DNA of 64,000 bases, taken from contig CAZFXS010000004.1 in assembly GCA_964523395.1 (NCBI GenBank), positions 1 through 64,000 on the forward strand. The letters run 5' to 3'. A program made the translations under genes and the position numbers. Under the pieces are notes generated by a model. It had not been told where the DNA came from. It saw only the letters and a program-made list of their open reading frames with translations, and searched no databases. Of this stretch, positions 8,397 to 16,268 are shown piece by piece (within the stretch, counting starts at the first letter, position 1; each line of letters starts with the position of its first letter). This DNA comes from JANYJZ01 sp964523395 (GTDB lineage Bacteria > Bacteroidota > Ignavibacteria > UBA10030 > SZUA-254).

Positions 8397-9368
8397 ATGA
8401 GCACTGTTAACCGGCGTGATTTTCTGAAATCCGGAACGCTTCTCGGAGCCGCCACACTCGCAGGAACAATTTCGCCTTCCGAATTACTTTCAGCCCGGCC
8501 AAATCAACAACAGGGATCTCCGATTGTTATTTCCAGCGCTAATGGTACCAAAGCCGTTGAGAAAGCAATGGAAATAATCAAACAGGGTAACGACGCGCTG
8601 GATGCCGTAATTGCCGGTGTCAATATTGTGGAAGATGACCCGAACGATAACAGCGTCGGCTACGGAGGATTACCGAACGAAGAAGGAGTTGTTGAACTTG
8701 ACGCTGCAGTGATGCATGGCCCGAGTTACCGCGCAGGGTCGGTCGCATCAATCCGCAATATTAAGAACCCTTCGAAAGTTGCCCGCATGGTTATGGAACG
8801 CACCGACCACGTTCTTATCGTGGGCGAGGGGGCACTGAAATTTGCCAAAGCACATGGATTTCAGGAAGAAAATCTTTTGACGGACGAATCCCGCGCTGCA
8901 TGGCTGAAATGGAAAGAAAATTTAAGCAAAGAAGACGACTGGCTACCGCCGCATTCGATTGAGGATAAAGATATCGGCATGTTGTACGAAAAATACCTCC
9001 GTCATTACGGCACAATCCACTGCAGCGCGCTCGACACAAAAGGAAACCTCTCCTGTGTAACGACAACCAGTGGTCTTGCGTATAAAATTCCGGGACGTGT
9101 GGGCGATTCACCTATTATCGGCGCGGGATTGTATTGCGACAATGAAGTTGGTTCCGCCGGTTCGACAGGCCGCGGCGAAGCGAATCTGCTGAACTGCAGT
9201 TCCGTAATGGTTGTTGAATGGATGCGCCAGGGAAAGTCGCCTGAAGAAGCATGTCTTCTTGCCTGCAAACGAATTGCCGAACGTCAGCGTGAAAAACGTT
9301 TACAGGATGATAAAGGACGATTTAAACATAATGTGAAGTTCTACGCCATCAACAAGCGCGGCGAATAA
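8397..9368 (+). CDS. N(4)-(beta-N-acetylglucosaminyl)-L-asparaginase family, C-terminally truncated by an in-frame stop
   Basis: This is an Ntn-hydrolase that would cleave the GlcNAc-Asn bond or a related asparagine amide. A Tat signal (NRRDFLKSGTLLGAATLAG) predicts export to the periplasm. The autocatalytic cleavage and nucleophile site is Thr206 in HYGTIHC, followed by TTTSGLAYKIPGRVGDSPIIGAGLY, the substrate-binding signature of glycosylasparaginases. The residue before the nucleophile is Gly rather than the Asp of the classical HDT motif. The reading frame meets TAA at 9366-9368 after KRGE, yet the same frame continues for 29 codons (9369-9455) to a second TAA at 9456-9458. Those codons encode a family-like tail (ASIWSGGQYLIHDG). 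The gene is therefore probably a recent nonsense mutant or carries a base-call error. An AAAGGA site precedes the start. Confidence 0.88.
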   Translation: MSTVNRRDFLKSGTLLGAATLAGTISPSELLSARPNQQQGSPIVISSANGTKAVEKAMEIIKQGNDALDAVIAGVNIVEDDPNDNSVGYGGLPNEEGVVELDAAVMHGPSYRAGSVASIRNIKNPSKVARMVMERTDHVLIVGEGALKFAKAHGFQEENLLTDESRAAWLKWKENLSKEDDWLPPHSIEDKDIGMLYEKYLRHYGTIHCSALDTKGNLSCVTTTSGLAYKIPGRVGDSPIIGAGLYCDNEVGSAGSTGRGEANLLNCSSVMVVEWMRQGKSPEEACLLACKRIAERQREKRLQDDKGRFKHNVKFYAINKRGE

Positions 9369-9465
9369 GGCAGTGCCTCCATCTGGAGCGGCGGGCAGTA
9401 CCTGATCCACGACGGAGCTTCAGTTAAGAAATTAGACAGCGCGTACTTATATAAATAATTGAAAC

Positions 9466-9530
9466 ATTTAATCATTGTGTCATTGATTCATTTTCAATGG
9501 CTCAATGAGAAAATGAACCAATGATTAAAT
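9466..9530. repeat. Long imperfect inverted repeat built from degenerate octamers
   Basis: The outer arms are ATTTAATCATTG (9466-9477) and CAATGATTAAAT (9519-9530), a perfect 12-bp match. The inner arms are TTCATTTTC (9487-9495) and GAAAATGAA (9509-9517), a perfect 9-bp match. Within each half the sequence repeats about every 8 nt: TCATTnnn units on the left, AATGnnnn units on the right. It begins 7 nt after the asparaginase frame's second stop codon. A related element lies at 35774-35860 and shares the 11-mer GTCATTGATTC. Confidence 0.75.
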
Positions 9531-9558
9531 TTGTCTCTTGAATAAAAAAGGCCACCCT

Positions 9559-10131
9559 ATGTCCCAACGTTTCATACTTATTTCAATCATTCTCTTCTCT
9601 CTGCTTCTTCATGGATGTGCTAAAAAAGAGAGCAGTGATACTTCCGAAGGGAAAGATACTGCATCAATCGCGGAAAATGTCGCCGAAGTTGCTACGGTAG
9701 AATCACGTGCGGACATGGCACCGAATTTTACATGGAAAGACGCCTCGGGAAAATCTATTTCATTTGATTCCTTCCGAGGAACAGTAACAGTAGTCAACTT
9801 TTGGGCAACTTGGTGCGTACCCTGCAAAAAAGAAATACCGGATCTTATCGAGTTGAGCAACGAACTTGCCGGCAAAAACGTGAAGATCATCGGTATTGCT
9901 ACCGATCGCGGCCTGAATGTAACCGCGGAAATCTCCGCGTTTGTCGAAGAACATAACATGCCGTATCAGATCGTGGTCAGCAACGAGGATCTTGAAACGG
10001 CCTTCAACAATGTCAGAATGATGCCGACAACATTTCTTATAGACGCAAACGGAAAAATTGCTCAAACCTTGATAGGCATCCGTACGAAGCAGGCTCTCCT
10101 CGAATCAATCAATTCAGTTCTTCCACAATAA
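9559..10131 (+). CDS. TlpA/ResA-like thioredoxin lipoprotein
   Basis: This 190-aa protein has a lipoprotein signal peptide ending in the lipobox LLHGC (Cys about residue 20), a short Ser/Glu linker, and a TlpA-like thioredoxin domain. The active site is FWATWCVPCKKEIP; the cis-Pro region is MMPTTFLIDANGKI. It is probably a membrane-anchored periplasmic thiol-disulfide reductant used in cytochrome c or disulfide maintenance; the specific client is unknown. The ATG at 9559 is preferred over an upstream TTG at 9538 because AAGG sits about 7 nt before it and the signal peptide then starts normally. thiL follows after 7 nt. Confidence 0.9.
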   Translation: MSQRFILISIILFSLLLHGCAKKESSDTSEGKDTASIAENVAEVATVESRADMAPNFTWKDASGKSISFDSFRGTVTVVNFWATWCVPCKKEIPDLIELSNELAGKNVKIIGIATDRGLNVTAEISAFVEEHNMPYQIVVSNEDLETAFNNVRMMPTTFLIDANGKIAQTLIGIRTKQALLESINSVLPQ

Positions 10132-10138
10132 TCTTTTC

Positions 10139-11209
10139 ATGAATATGGGTGGAAAAAGAACCGAAATATCGGAACTTGGTGAATTCGGGCTGATTAAAAG
10201 AATCCGGGATATTGTCACGTTCCGGGTCGACAATGGCTTTGTCCACGATAACTTGCTTCTTGGAATTTCCGACGATGCCGCTGTGTATAAACCGACACCG
10301 GGCAAAGTTCAGCTCATCACAACAGACGCAATCGTCGAAGGAATACATTTCGACCTTACCTTTACCTCCATGATGCATCTTGGATGGAAAGCGATGGCGG
10401 CAAACCTGAGTGATATTGCCGCAATGGGTGGTGTGCCCAGATACGCCGCTGTTACTATTTCCCTCCCCAAAAAAATCTCACTGGAAATGATAGAAGAATT
10501 TTACCGCGGAGCAGCCGCGGCATGCAAACAATACTCATGTCTTATCGTCGGAGGGGATACCACAACATCTCATGCCAACATGATGGTTTCCATAACATTG
10601 ACCGGTGAAGCCGATGAGAAACGTGTCGTGTATCGCAAGGGCGCTCAACCGGGAGATTACATTTGCGTAACAGGTCACCTCGGCGCCTCGGTAGCCGGAT
10701 TAAAAATCCTCCAGCGTGAAAAGAAACGTTTTCTTGAAAATAGCGCAGAACAAACATTCCAACCCAATCTTGAACCTTACAAACAAGTCCTTGAAAAACA
10801 TCTCATGCCCAAACCCAGACTGGACATTTCGAGAATTCTTACCGAACAAGTTTCTGTCCATTCTATGATTGACATCAGCGACGGTCTTGCGTCGGAGGTA
10901 CACCACATCTGCGAGGCAGGCAACGTCGGCGCGATTGTGTTTGAGCATAGCCTCCCTGTCGAACATTTCACCCAACACGTCGCGGAAGAACTTTCCGAGA
11001 AAGTCACCGACTACGCGCTCTTTGGCGGTGAAGAATATGAACTGCTTTTTGCTCTTTCCGAAGAAGAATATAAAAAACTGGAACATATCACCGGCGACAT
11101 TACGATCATCGGCAGAATTCAGGATAAAGAAAAAGGAATTGAACTCGTCCGCGAACAGGGAGAATCAGAAATGCTTCCATTCGCCGGATGGAGTCATTTT
11201 GCGTCATAA
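10139..11209 (+). CDS. thiL: Thiamine-monophosphate kinase
   Basis: This 356-aa enzyme phosphorylates thiamine monophosphate to the active cofactor thiamine diphosphate. It starts with the E(F)GLIKRI element and has GISDDAAVYKP near residues 41-51, then TTDAIVEGIHFDL. It also has the AANLSDIAAMGG, VGGDTT and MIDISDGLASEVHHI motifs, which bind ATP and metal in the PurM/ThiL fold. Length is typical (about 320-360). It follows the TlpA-like gene by 7 nt and is probably co-transcribed with it. Confidence 0.95.
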   Translation: MNMGGKRTEISELGEFGLIKRIRDIVTFRVDNGFVHDNLLLGISDDAAVYKPTPGKVQLITTDAIVEGIHFDLTFTSMMHLGWKAMAANLSDIAAMGGVPRYAAVTISLPKKISLEMIEEFYRGAAAACKQYSCLIVGGDTTTSHANMMVSITLTGEADEKRVVYRKGAQPGDYICVTGHLGASVAGLKILQREKKRFLENSAEQTFQPNLEPYKQVLEKHLMPKPRLDISRILTEQVSVHSMIDISDGLASEVHHICEAGNVGAIVFEHSLPVEHFTQHVAEELSEKVTDYALFGGEEYELLFALSEEEYKKLEHITGDITIIGRIQDKEKGIELVREQGESEMLPFAGWSHFAS

Positions 11210-11313
11210 ATCAATTCAGCCGGCATCGTTAGTTCAATTCAGATAAGAAGGTTCGCCTTCGCTCGCCACATCTTTAATTCGCTTTTTCAATAGCTCCATT
11301 GCAGAAATTCCAT

Positions 11314-12495
11314 ATGAACCTGCATCGTTTTCGCACATTTCTTGGGCTCGAACATAATATCATTATTATGCTTGCGGGCACTCTTATTCTGGGTATGGGG
11401 GAAGAGCTCTGGATGCGTTTCATCCCGAAATATCTGGAGGTCCTTGGTGCGGGCGTATGGGTCATTGCGGCATACGGCACGTTAAAAGATTTGCTCGATG
11501 CGTTGTATCAGTACCCCGGCGGGTGGCTTTACGATCATCTTGGGAGAAAGTATTCACTCATCCTATTCACTGCTATAGCGATCGCAGGTTACATTATTTA
11601 TTTAGCCAGTCCGACATGGGAGTGGATGATCTTCGGAACATTGTGGGTCTCAGCATGGGCGACACTTTCCTCTCCGTCAATCTTTGCCATCATCGGCGAC
11701 AGCCTTCCGTCGGAACGAAGAGCAATTGGGTTCGGGGTACAGTCCACATTAAAACGGATACCGATTGTTCTTGCCCCGATTGCGGGCGGATGGATGATAC
11801 TGGAATTTGGTTTAGCATTGGGAATTCAGATCGGGTTGGCGATCACTATCGGGCTTGCCATCTGTTCAATGTTTGTGGTAAGTTATTTCTACCGGGAAAC
11901 AAAAAATACAGATCATCAGCCAATGCACATTGGAGCAGTGTGGAAAAAACTCGATGTCAGACTGAAACGGCTTCTTGTGGCCGATTGCCTTGCTCGGTGG
12001 GCGGAAGGAATTCCCAAGGTGTTCATTATTCTTTATGTGATCAACATTATCGGATTGGATTCCTTTCAATTTGGAACGCTGACAAGCATTCAGATGATTG
12101 CTTCTATTCTCGTTTACATTCCTCTCGCGAAACTTTCAGATAGTATGAATAGAAAGCCGTTTGTAACAATGACATTTTTCTTTTTTGCCCTCTTTCCGTT
12201 GTCGCTCGCGTTATCCGGGAATTTTTCGCTGGCTGTAATTGCATTCATTATAGGAGGCTTACGTGAAATCGGCGAGCCGGCGAGAAAAGCGCTGATCGTT
12301 GATCTCGCCACCGCTTCCGCCCGCGGCAGAACTGTTGGAATGTATTATCTTGTACGGGGAATGGTTGTCTTTCCCGCTTCAATTGTAGGCGGATGGTTAT
12401 GGAGCATCAACGCTCAGTTGCCGCTGTACGCAGCATCTGTCATCGGTATTATTGGTTGCTTTGTGTACATTTTTTTTGTTCCCTCGGAACATTAA
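11314..12495 (+). CDS. Major facilitator superfamily transporter
   Basis: This 393-aa protein has about 12 hydrophobic segments. The MFS motif A region YDHLGRKYSLILF lies at about residues 72-84 in the loop between helices 2 and 3. A second PLAKLSDSMNRKPFV in the C-terminal half is the pseudo-repeat of motif A. It is an inner-membrane secondary transporter. Its closest context is the ChrB-domain gene 29 nt downstream, which suggests a metal or oxyanion efflux role (inference). The ATG at 11314 is chosen over a TTG at 11299. No strong Shine-Dalgarno is visible. Confidence 0.88.
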   Translation: MNLHRFRTFLGLEHNIIIMLAGTLILGMGEELWMRFIPKYLEVLGAGVWVIAAYGTLKDLLDALYQYPGGWLYDHLGRKYSLILFTAIAIAGYIIYLASPTWEWMIFGTLWVSAWATLSSPSIFAIIGDSLPSERRAIGFGVQSTLKRIPIVLAPIAGGWMILEFGLALGIQIGLAITIGLAICSMFVVSYFYRETKNTDHQPMHIGAVWKKLDVRLKRLLVADCLARWAEGIPKVFIILYVINIIGLDSFQFGTLTSIQMIASILVYIPLAKLSDSMNRKPFVTMTFFFFALFPLSLALSGNFSLAVIAFIIGGLREIGEPARKALIVDLATASARGRTVGMYYLVRGMVVFPASIVGGWLWSINAQLPLYAASVIGIIGCFVYIFFVPSEH

Positions 12496-12524
12496 TGTAG
12501 TGCCAATCCAGCAAGGAGTGTAGT

Positions 12525-12956
12525 ATGAAATGGATAACCCGTGAACGCGTAAAAGTTGACAGGGTCGCCTGTCCCTGGTTGATTAAAAAATTTGTCGATC
12601 CAAATGCAGAATTTTTATTTGTTCCGGCAAACGAGGTAAAATCAATTGCCGTCAAAACCGGCGCGACGCTATTTGACGTCGAAGATGTTGAGCTGGGGCA
12701 TCATGACGGGAAATGCAGTTTCGAAGCAATCGTGGAAAAATACAAGATCGCCGATGCAGCTATTCACCTCCTTGCAAAAATTGTGCATGGTGCGGACGTT
12801 GACAATGATTTGTACAGGAAACCCGAAGCTCCCGGCCTGAAAGCAATTGCAGAAGGATTTCGCTATCTTGGATTCAAAGATGACCACGAAATTCTCAACA
12901 ATGAATTCATAGTCTATGATGCATTGTACGAGTATTGTAAAAAAATACAATCGTAA
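12525..12956 (+). CDS. ChrB C-terminal-domain protein (chromate resistance family)
   Basis: This 143-aa protein begins WITRERVKVDRVACPWLIKKFVDPNAEFLFVPANEV and has ATLFDVEDVELGHHDGKCSFEAIVEKY, the signature of the ChrB C-terminal (Chrome_Resist) domain. In classical chr operons a longer ChrB senses chromate and ChrA exports it. Here there is only the C-terminal domain and no ChrA; the transporter beside it is an MFS protein. Conserved Asp/Cys/His residues suggest metal or oxyanion contact (inference). An AAGGAG site precedes the ATG. Confidence 0.85.
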   Translation: MKWITRERVKVDRVACPWLIKKFVDPNAEFLFVPANEVKSIAVKTGATLFDVEDVELGHHDGKCSFEAIVEKYKIADAAIHLLAKIVHGADVDNDLYRKPEAPGLKAIAEGFRYLGFKDDHEILNNEFIVYDALYEYCKKIQS

Positions 12957-13004
12957 TTTCCACACTGTGTTTTACTTCTGATACAGCAATAAGGAGAGTT
13001 CTTT

Positions 13005-14285
13005 ATGTCGCCATCCCGCAGAACATTCATCAAACAGGTTTCCGGAGGAGTCATCGGCACATGGGCATTGACATCACTGCCGGCAGAATCACGCGCGCGG
13101 TACATTATTTCGAATGACACTCCAGTTTCCCCCAATGATGAAAAGTTCTGGCAGATCGTGCGGGAGCAATTCCCCCTGACACGGGACAGAGTGTATTTTA
13201 ACAACGGAACAATGGGCCCTTCTCCTTATCCCGTTGTCGAATCGGTAAAGAAAGCGCTTGACACTATTGATGTTTCAGGAGAATACGGCGGATGGGAAGT
13301 CGCGCGCCCGAAACTCGCGAAGTTTGTAAATGCGGATGAATCGGAAATATCGCTGACACATAATGTTACGGAAGGAATTAATGTCGTTGCAGGCGGCCTT
13401 CCTTTTAAGAAAGGCGACGAAGTCATCATCACCACACATGAACATGTCGGCAACGCGTTGCCGTGGCTCAATCGCAGGCATCTCGACGGTATAGTTCTCA
13501 AAACACTCAGACCGGCAATGACAGCCGAGGAAAATCTTAGCCGCATTAATGATCTTATCACGCGACGAACACGCGCCATCGCAATTCCGCATATCACCTG
13601 CACAATCGGTCAGGTATTTCCCGTCAAAGAAATCGCGAAACTCGGACATGACAAAGGACTCTGGGTGTTTTTCGACGGGGCGCATGGACCCGGCATGACT
13701 ATGCTTGATTTAAAAGACATGGGCTGTGATTTTTACGCGTCATGCTGTCATAAATGGATGTGCGGCCCGAAGGGAACAGGATTTCTTTATGTGAGAAAGG
13801 AAATGCTCGATGTTCTTCAGGCAAAATGGGTCGGAGGATATTCAGATATCGGATGGGATGTGACAACCGATCCGCCGGAGTTCAAGGGTTATGTTCCGAC
13901 TGCTCATCGCTATGATTTCGCAACACAGAATGCCGCTATCTATATCGGACTTGCTACAACTGTAGACTTCCTTTATCACATAGGAATGGAAAACATTGTA
14001 CGGAGAGGTACCGCACTGGCTTCACAATTACAGCGGGAACTTCTGAAACTTGGCGACAAAGTGGAGATGTTAACACCCACTGAAGAACAATCCCGCGGAT
14101 TTGTTATAGGTTTTCGGTTGAAAAACATTCCCTATGATAAATTCGGTGAGCACGCCGCAAAGAAAGGATTTCGCATCCGGCTCGTGGCGGAAAGCCATTT
14201 AAACTCTATCCGCATTTCAACACACCTGTATAACAACCCGGATGAAGTGCAAAAATTCATTGAAATCGTGAAGGAAGTTGCTTAG
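13005..14285 (+). CDS. Tat-exported class V aminotransferase (isopenicillin-N epimerase / desulfurase-like)
   Basis: This 426-aa PLP enzyme of the aminotransferase class V fold has an N-terminal twin-arginine signal (SRRTFIKQVSGGVIG). After YFNNGTMGPSPYPV come the PLP-contact stretches THEHVGNALPWL and VFFDGAHGPGMTML. The Schiff-base Lys250 lies in SCCHKWMCGPKGTGFLYV. The pattern resembles the CefD/isopenicillin-N-epimerase-like branch; cysteine desulfurase activity is less likely because it would be extracytoplasmic. The substrate is unknown. AAGGAG stands before the ATG. The DinB-like gene follows. Confidence 0.9.
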   Translation: MSPSRRTFIKQVSGGVIGTWALTSLPAESRARYIISNDTPVSPNDEKFWQIVREQFPLTRDRVYFNNGTMGPSPYPVVESVKKALDTIDVSGEYGGWEVARPKLAKFVNADESEISLTHNVTEGINVVAGGLPFKKGDEVIITTHEHVGNALPWLNRRHLDGIVLKTLRPAMTAEENLSRINDLITRRTRAIAIPHITCTIGQVFPVKEIAKLGHDKGLWVFFDGAHGPGMTMLDLKDMGCDFYASCCHKWMCGPKGTGFLYVRKEMLDVLQAKWVGGYSDIGWDVTTDPPEFKGYVPTAHRYDFATQNAAIYIGLATTVDFLYHIGMENIVRRGTALASQLQRELLKLGDKVEMLTPTEEQSRGFVIGFRLKNIPYDKFGEHAAKKGFRIRLVAESHLNSIRISTHLYNNPDEVQKFIEIVKEVA

Positions 14286-14313
14286 ACAGCCAACAAAAGA
14301 TAAGGATGCTTCT

Positions 14314-14820
14314 GTGAAATCAGAGAAAATCAGTTCCAACGATACTGGCAAGGAGTTTATCAAGACCGCAAGACACCATCTGGTTAAAGAATATCTCCCA
14401 AAAATCCGCTTATGTATTCATGATCTTACTGAAGACGAAGTCTGGTGGAGAGCGCATGAAACCGATAACAGCGTGGGGAATCTTCTGCTTCACCTGAACG
14501 GCAATATGCGGCAATGGATTATTTCCGGTATCGGCGGAAAGACGTACGAACGCGACCGTCCGAAAGAGTTTTCCGAACGGATACATATTCCCAAGCAAGA
14601 ATTGATGGCAATGTTTGAATCGACGGTTATGGAAGTGGATGAAACGTTGGCAACATTTGATGTATCAAAACTTACCGAAGTGCGGCATTTCCAGAAGTGG
14701 GATTATAGTTGCCTCTACGCTATCTCGCACGTAGTTGAACATGTTGCTCAGCACATGGGACAGATTATTTACATCACGAAACTGAAAAAAGGTGTGGACT
14801 TAAAATTCTTCAACCTGTAA
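14314..14820 (+). CDS. DinB/DUF1572-like protein
   Basis: This is a four-helix-bundle protein of about 168 aa. The putative metal-binding His residues are in NLLLHLNGNMRQWI and in HVVEHVAQHMGQIIYI near the C-terminus, the usual DinB/YfiT arrangement. Some family members are thiol-dependent S-transferases; this one's reaction is unknown. I chose GTG 14314 because AAGGA stands about 6 nt upstream; a TTG at 14278 would give 12 more residues and overlap the upstream gene. Its 3' end overlaps the convergent pseudouridine synthase gene by 21 bp (14800-14820). Confidence 0.78.
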   Translation: MKSEKISSNDTGKEFIKTARHHLVKEYLPKIRLCIHDLTEDEVWWRAHETDNSVGNLLLHLNGNMRQWIISGIGGKTYERDRPKEFSERIHIPKQELMAMFESTVMEVDETLATFDVSKLTEVRHFQKWDYSCLYAISHVVEHVAQHMGQIIYITKLKKGVDLKFFNL

Positions 14821-15420
14821 CTTGTCCTGTAACGTATTCATTTCCTCCGCAGAAAGTTTTCTGTATTCTCCTGGCAACAACTTTCCCAGCGTAATATTTC
14901 CAATTGCAGTGCGAATCAGCCGTAACGTCGGGTAACCGACTGCCGCAGTCATCTTCCGCACCTGGCGGTTTCTCCCCTCCCGCAACGTGAGTTGTATCCA
15001 CGATGTCGGGACATTTTTTCTAAAACGTACCGGCACCGGACGCGGAGGCAATTCAGGATCAGATTTCAAGAAAATTACTTCGGCAGGAAGTGTCTTTCGT
15101 TCTTCAATTAATATTCCGGAACGGAGTTTGGCAAGCGCGGTTTCATCAGGAATTCGCTCAACCTGTACAAGATATGTCCGCGGATGACGGTATTTCGGCT
15201 CCATTAAAAAATGTTTGAGCATTCCATCATTCGTTAAGAGAACAAGCCCTTCGCTATCGGCATCAAGTCTTCCTGCGGGATATACATCTTTTGGAAATGG
15301 GCCATATGATGCCAATGTTTCCCTTCCGTCGGAATCCGAAAATTGACAGAGTACACCATATGGTTTATTCAACACATAATAGGAAAAATTGCTCTTTTCA
15401 CGATTCCTATCAACAATCAT
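14800..15420 (-). CDS. rRNA pseudouridine synthase, RsuA/RluE family
   Basis: This 206-aa enzyme isomerises a uridine in rRNA to pseudouridine. The start YYVLNKPYGVLCQFSD is the RsuA-family entry strand. VYPAGRLDADSEGLVLLTNDG contains the catalytic Asp (GRLDADSEGL). The C-terminus LTLREGRNRQVRKMTAAVGYPTLRLIRTAIG is the RNA-contact motif. It lacks the N-terminal S4 domain and matches the short RluE type, which acts on 23S rRNA; the exact target is inferred. It ends inside the convergent DinB-like gene. Confidence 0.92.
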   Translation of the reverse strand: MIVDRNREKSNFSYYVLNKPYGVLCQFSDSDGRETLASYGPFPKDVYPAGRLDADSEGLVLLTNDGMLKHFLMEPKYRHPRTYLVQVERIPDETALAKLRSGILIEERKTLPAEVIFLKSDPELPPRPVPVRFRKNVPTSWIQLTLREGRNRQVRKMTAAVGYPTLRLIRTAIGNITLGKLLPGEYRKLSAEEMNTLQDKLQVEEF

Positions 15421-15487
15421 ATTGATCCGCTGTAATCCGCTTTATCCGTTGTTTTTGTCGGAAGAGAATAATTTACTACGTTTCAGC

Positions 15488-15679
15488 ATGAATGAACTTA
15501 CCCCTTATATCTATTATTGCGGCAGTTGCGGGGAAGAAAACGAAACCCTCATTGACCCTTCCGGCGGCAATCACCAGCAATATGTCGAAGATTGCGCTGT
15601 TTGCTGTCGGCCTAATCTTCTTACCATTCAAATCTCTTCATCGGGTGAAATATCGCTAACTGCCGAATTTGACGGCTAA
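15488..15679 (+). CDS. CPXCG-motif cysteine-rich small protein
   Basis: This 63-aa protein has a CGSCGEENETLIDPSGGNHQQYVEDC core followed by CCRPNLL, the zinc-ribbon-like signature of the CPXCG-motif family (usual length about 60-65 aa). Role unknown; the two Cys pairs probably bind zinc. The ATG at 15488 gives the family's normal length; longer in-frame versions reach back into the divergent pseudouridine synthase gene and are unlikely. Confidence 0.85.
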   Translation: MNELTPYIYYCGSCGEENETLIDPSGGNHQQYVEDCAVCCRPNLLTIQISSSGEISLTAEFDG

Positions 15680-15832
15680 TTCCTGTTTTTCATCTTCTCA
15701 AAAAAGAGTTTACTGAAGTCCACAAAACCGCCAAAACCAGGTGATTCAACACACCTCCGGTGACAAAACGCACACCGCTCTCCTCCGTTTCTCTCTTTAT
15801 TGGTGCAGAACTTTACAGGAGAATGCACGGTA

Positions 15833-15985
15833 ATGAAACGGATAAAATATCAGCTGCAGGCCCTCTCGCAGGAGCAACGGATGCTGGCGGAATATATCCT
15901 TCTTGACGAGATGGACAAACAGCGCTGGTTCGGCATCGTGTATCTCGAACTCTGGAAATCAGAAGGATATATCAGCATTCACTAA
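15833..15985 (+). CDS. Small hypothetical protein (50 aa)
   Basis: Unrecognised. The 50-aa product is charged and probably helical (KRIKYQLQALSQEQRMLAEY) with a Trp-rich end and no membrane segment. AGGAG lies at 15817-15821, 11 nt before the ATG. It precedes another small ORF by 11 nt, which supports a translated pair. It could also be chance, as the length is short. Confidence 0.45.
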   Translation: MKRIKYQLQALSQEQRMLAEYILLDEMDKQRWFGIVYLELWKSEGYISIH

Positions 15986-15996
15986 CGGAGTACGCC

Positions 15997-16170
15997 ATGA
16001 ACCTCTGGAAATTCGCAGCATTCGTTACAGGACTTGTTGTCGTCACCGCAGTAGTTAAAAAACTGCACCAAAAGGCACGACTCCTCGCGACAGATTCCAA
16101 TCATCTCTACAGCATCGATGATTTCATTGATGAAGAACATTACCCGTCAACAGAAGGAAGAGAGCTATGA
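15997..16170 (+). CDS. Small single-pass membrane protein (57 aa)
   Basis: This ORF has an ATG preceded by GGAG about 8 nt upstream. The product starts MNLWKFAAFVTGLVVVTAVVKKL, a clear transmembrane helix (about residues 4-20), followed by a basic stretch and an acidic tail (IDDFIDEEHYP). Not recognised. It follows the 50-aa ORF by 11 nt. Its TGA overlaps an ATG (ATGA) that opens a further 33-codon frame. Confidence 0.55.
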   Translation: MNLWKFAAFVTGLVVVTAVVKKLHQKARLLATDSNHLYSIDDFIDEEHYPSTEGREL

Positions 16171-16268
16171 ACACATCCCGCAAAACCGAACAGGGTAATA
16201 AATGGGAACTCCGTGATTCTACTTTGTATCCAAAATTACCGGAAGGCCGTCTTTGCCGCCACCGATGA
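16167..16268 (+). CDS. Possible third small ORF (33 aa), doubtful
   Basis: This frame opens at the ATGA overlap with the preceding small membrane protein and has AGGAAG upstream. It runs about 50 bp antisense into the 3' end of the prohibitin gene. The product is basic and has no recognisable feature. The overlap and short length make this weak. Confidence 0.2.
   Translation: MNTSRKTEQGNKWELRDSTLYPKLPEGRLCRHR

Noticed and set aside
11247..11260. GAAGG-TTCG-CCTTC hairpin after thiL
   Set aside because: Stable tetraloop but only 5 bp and no T-run; not called a terminator.
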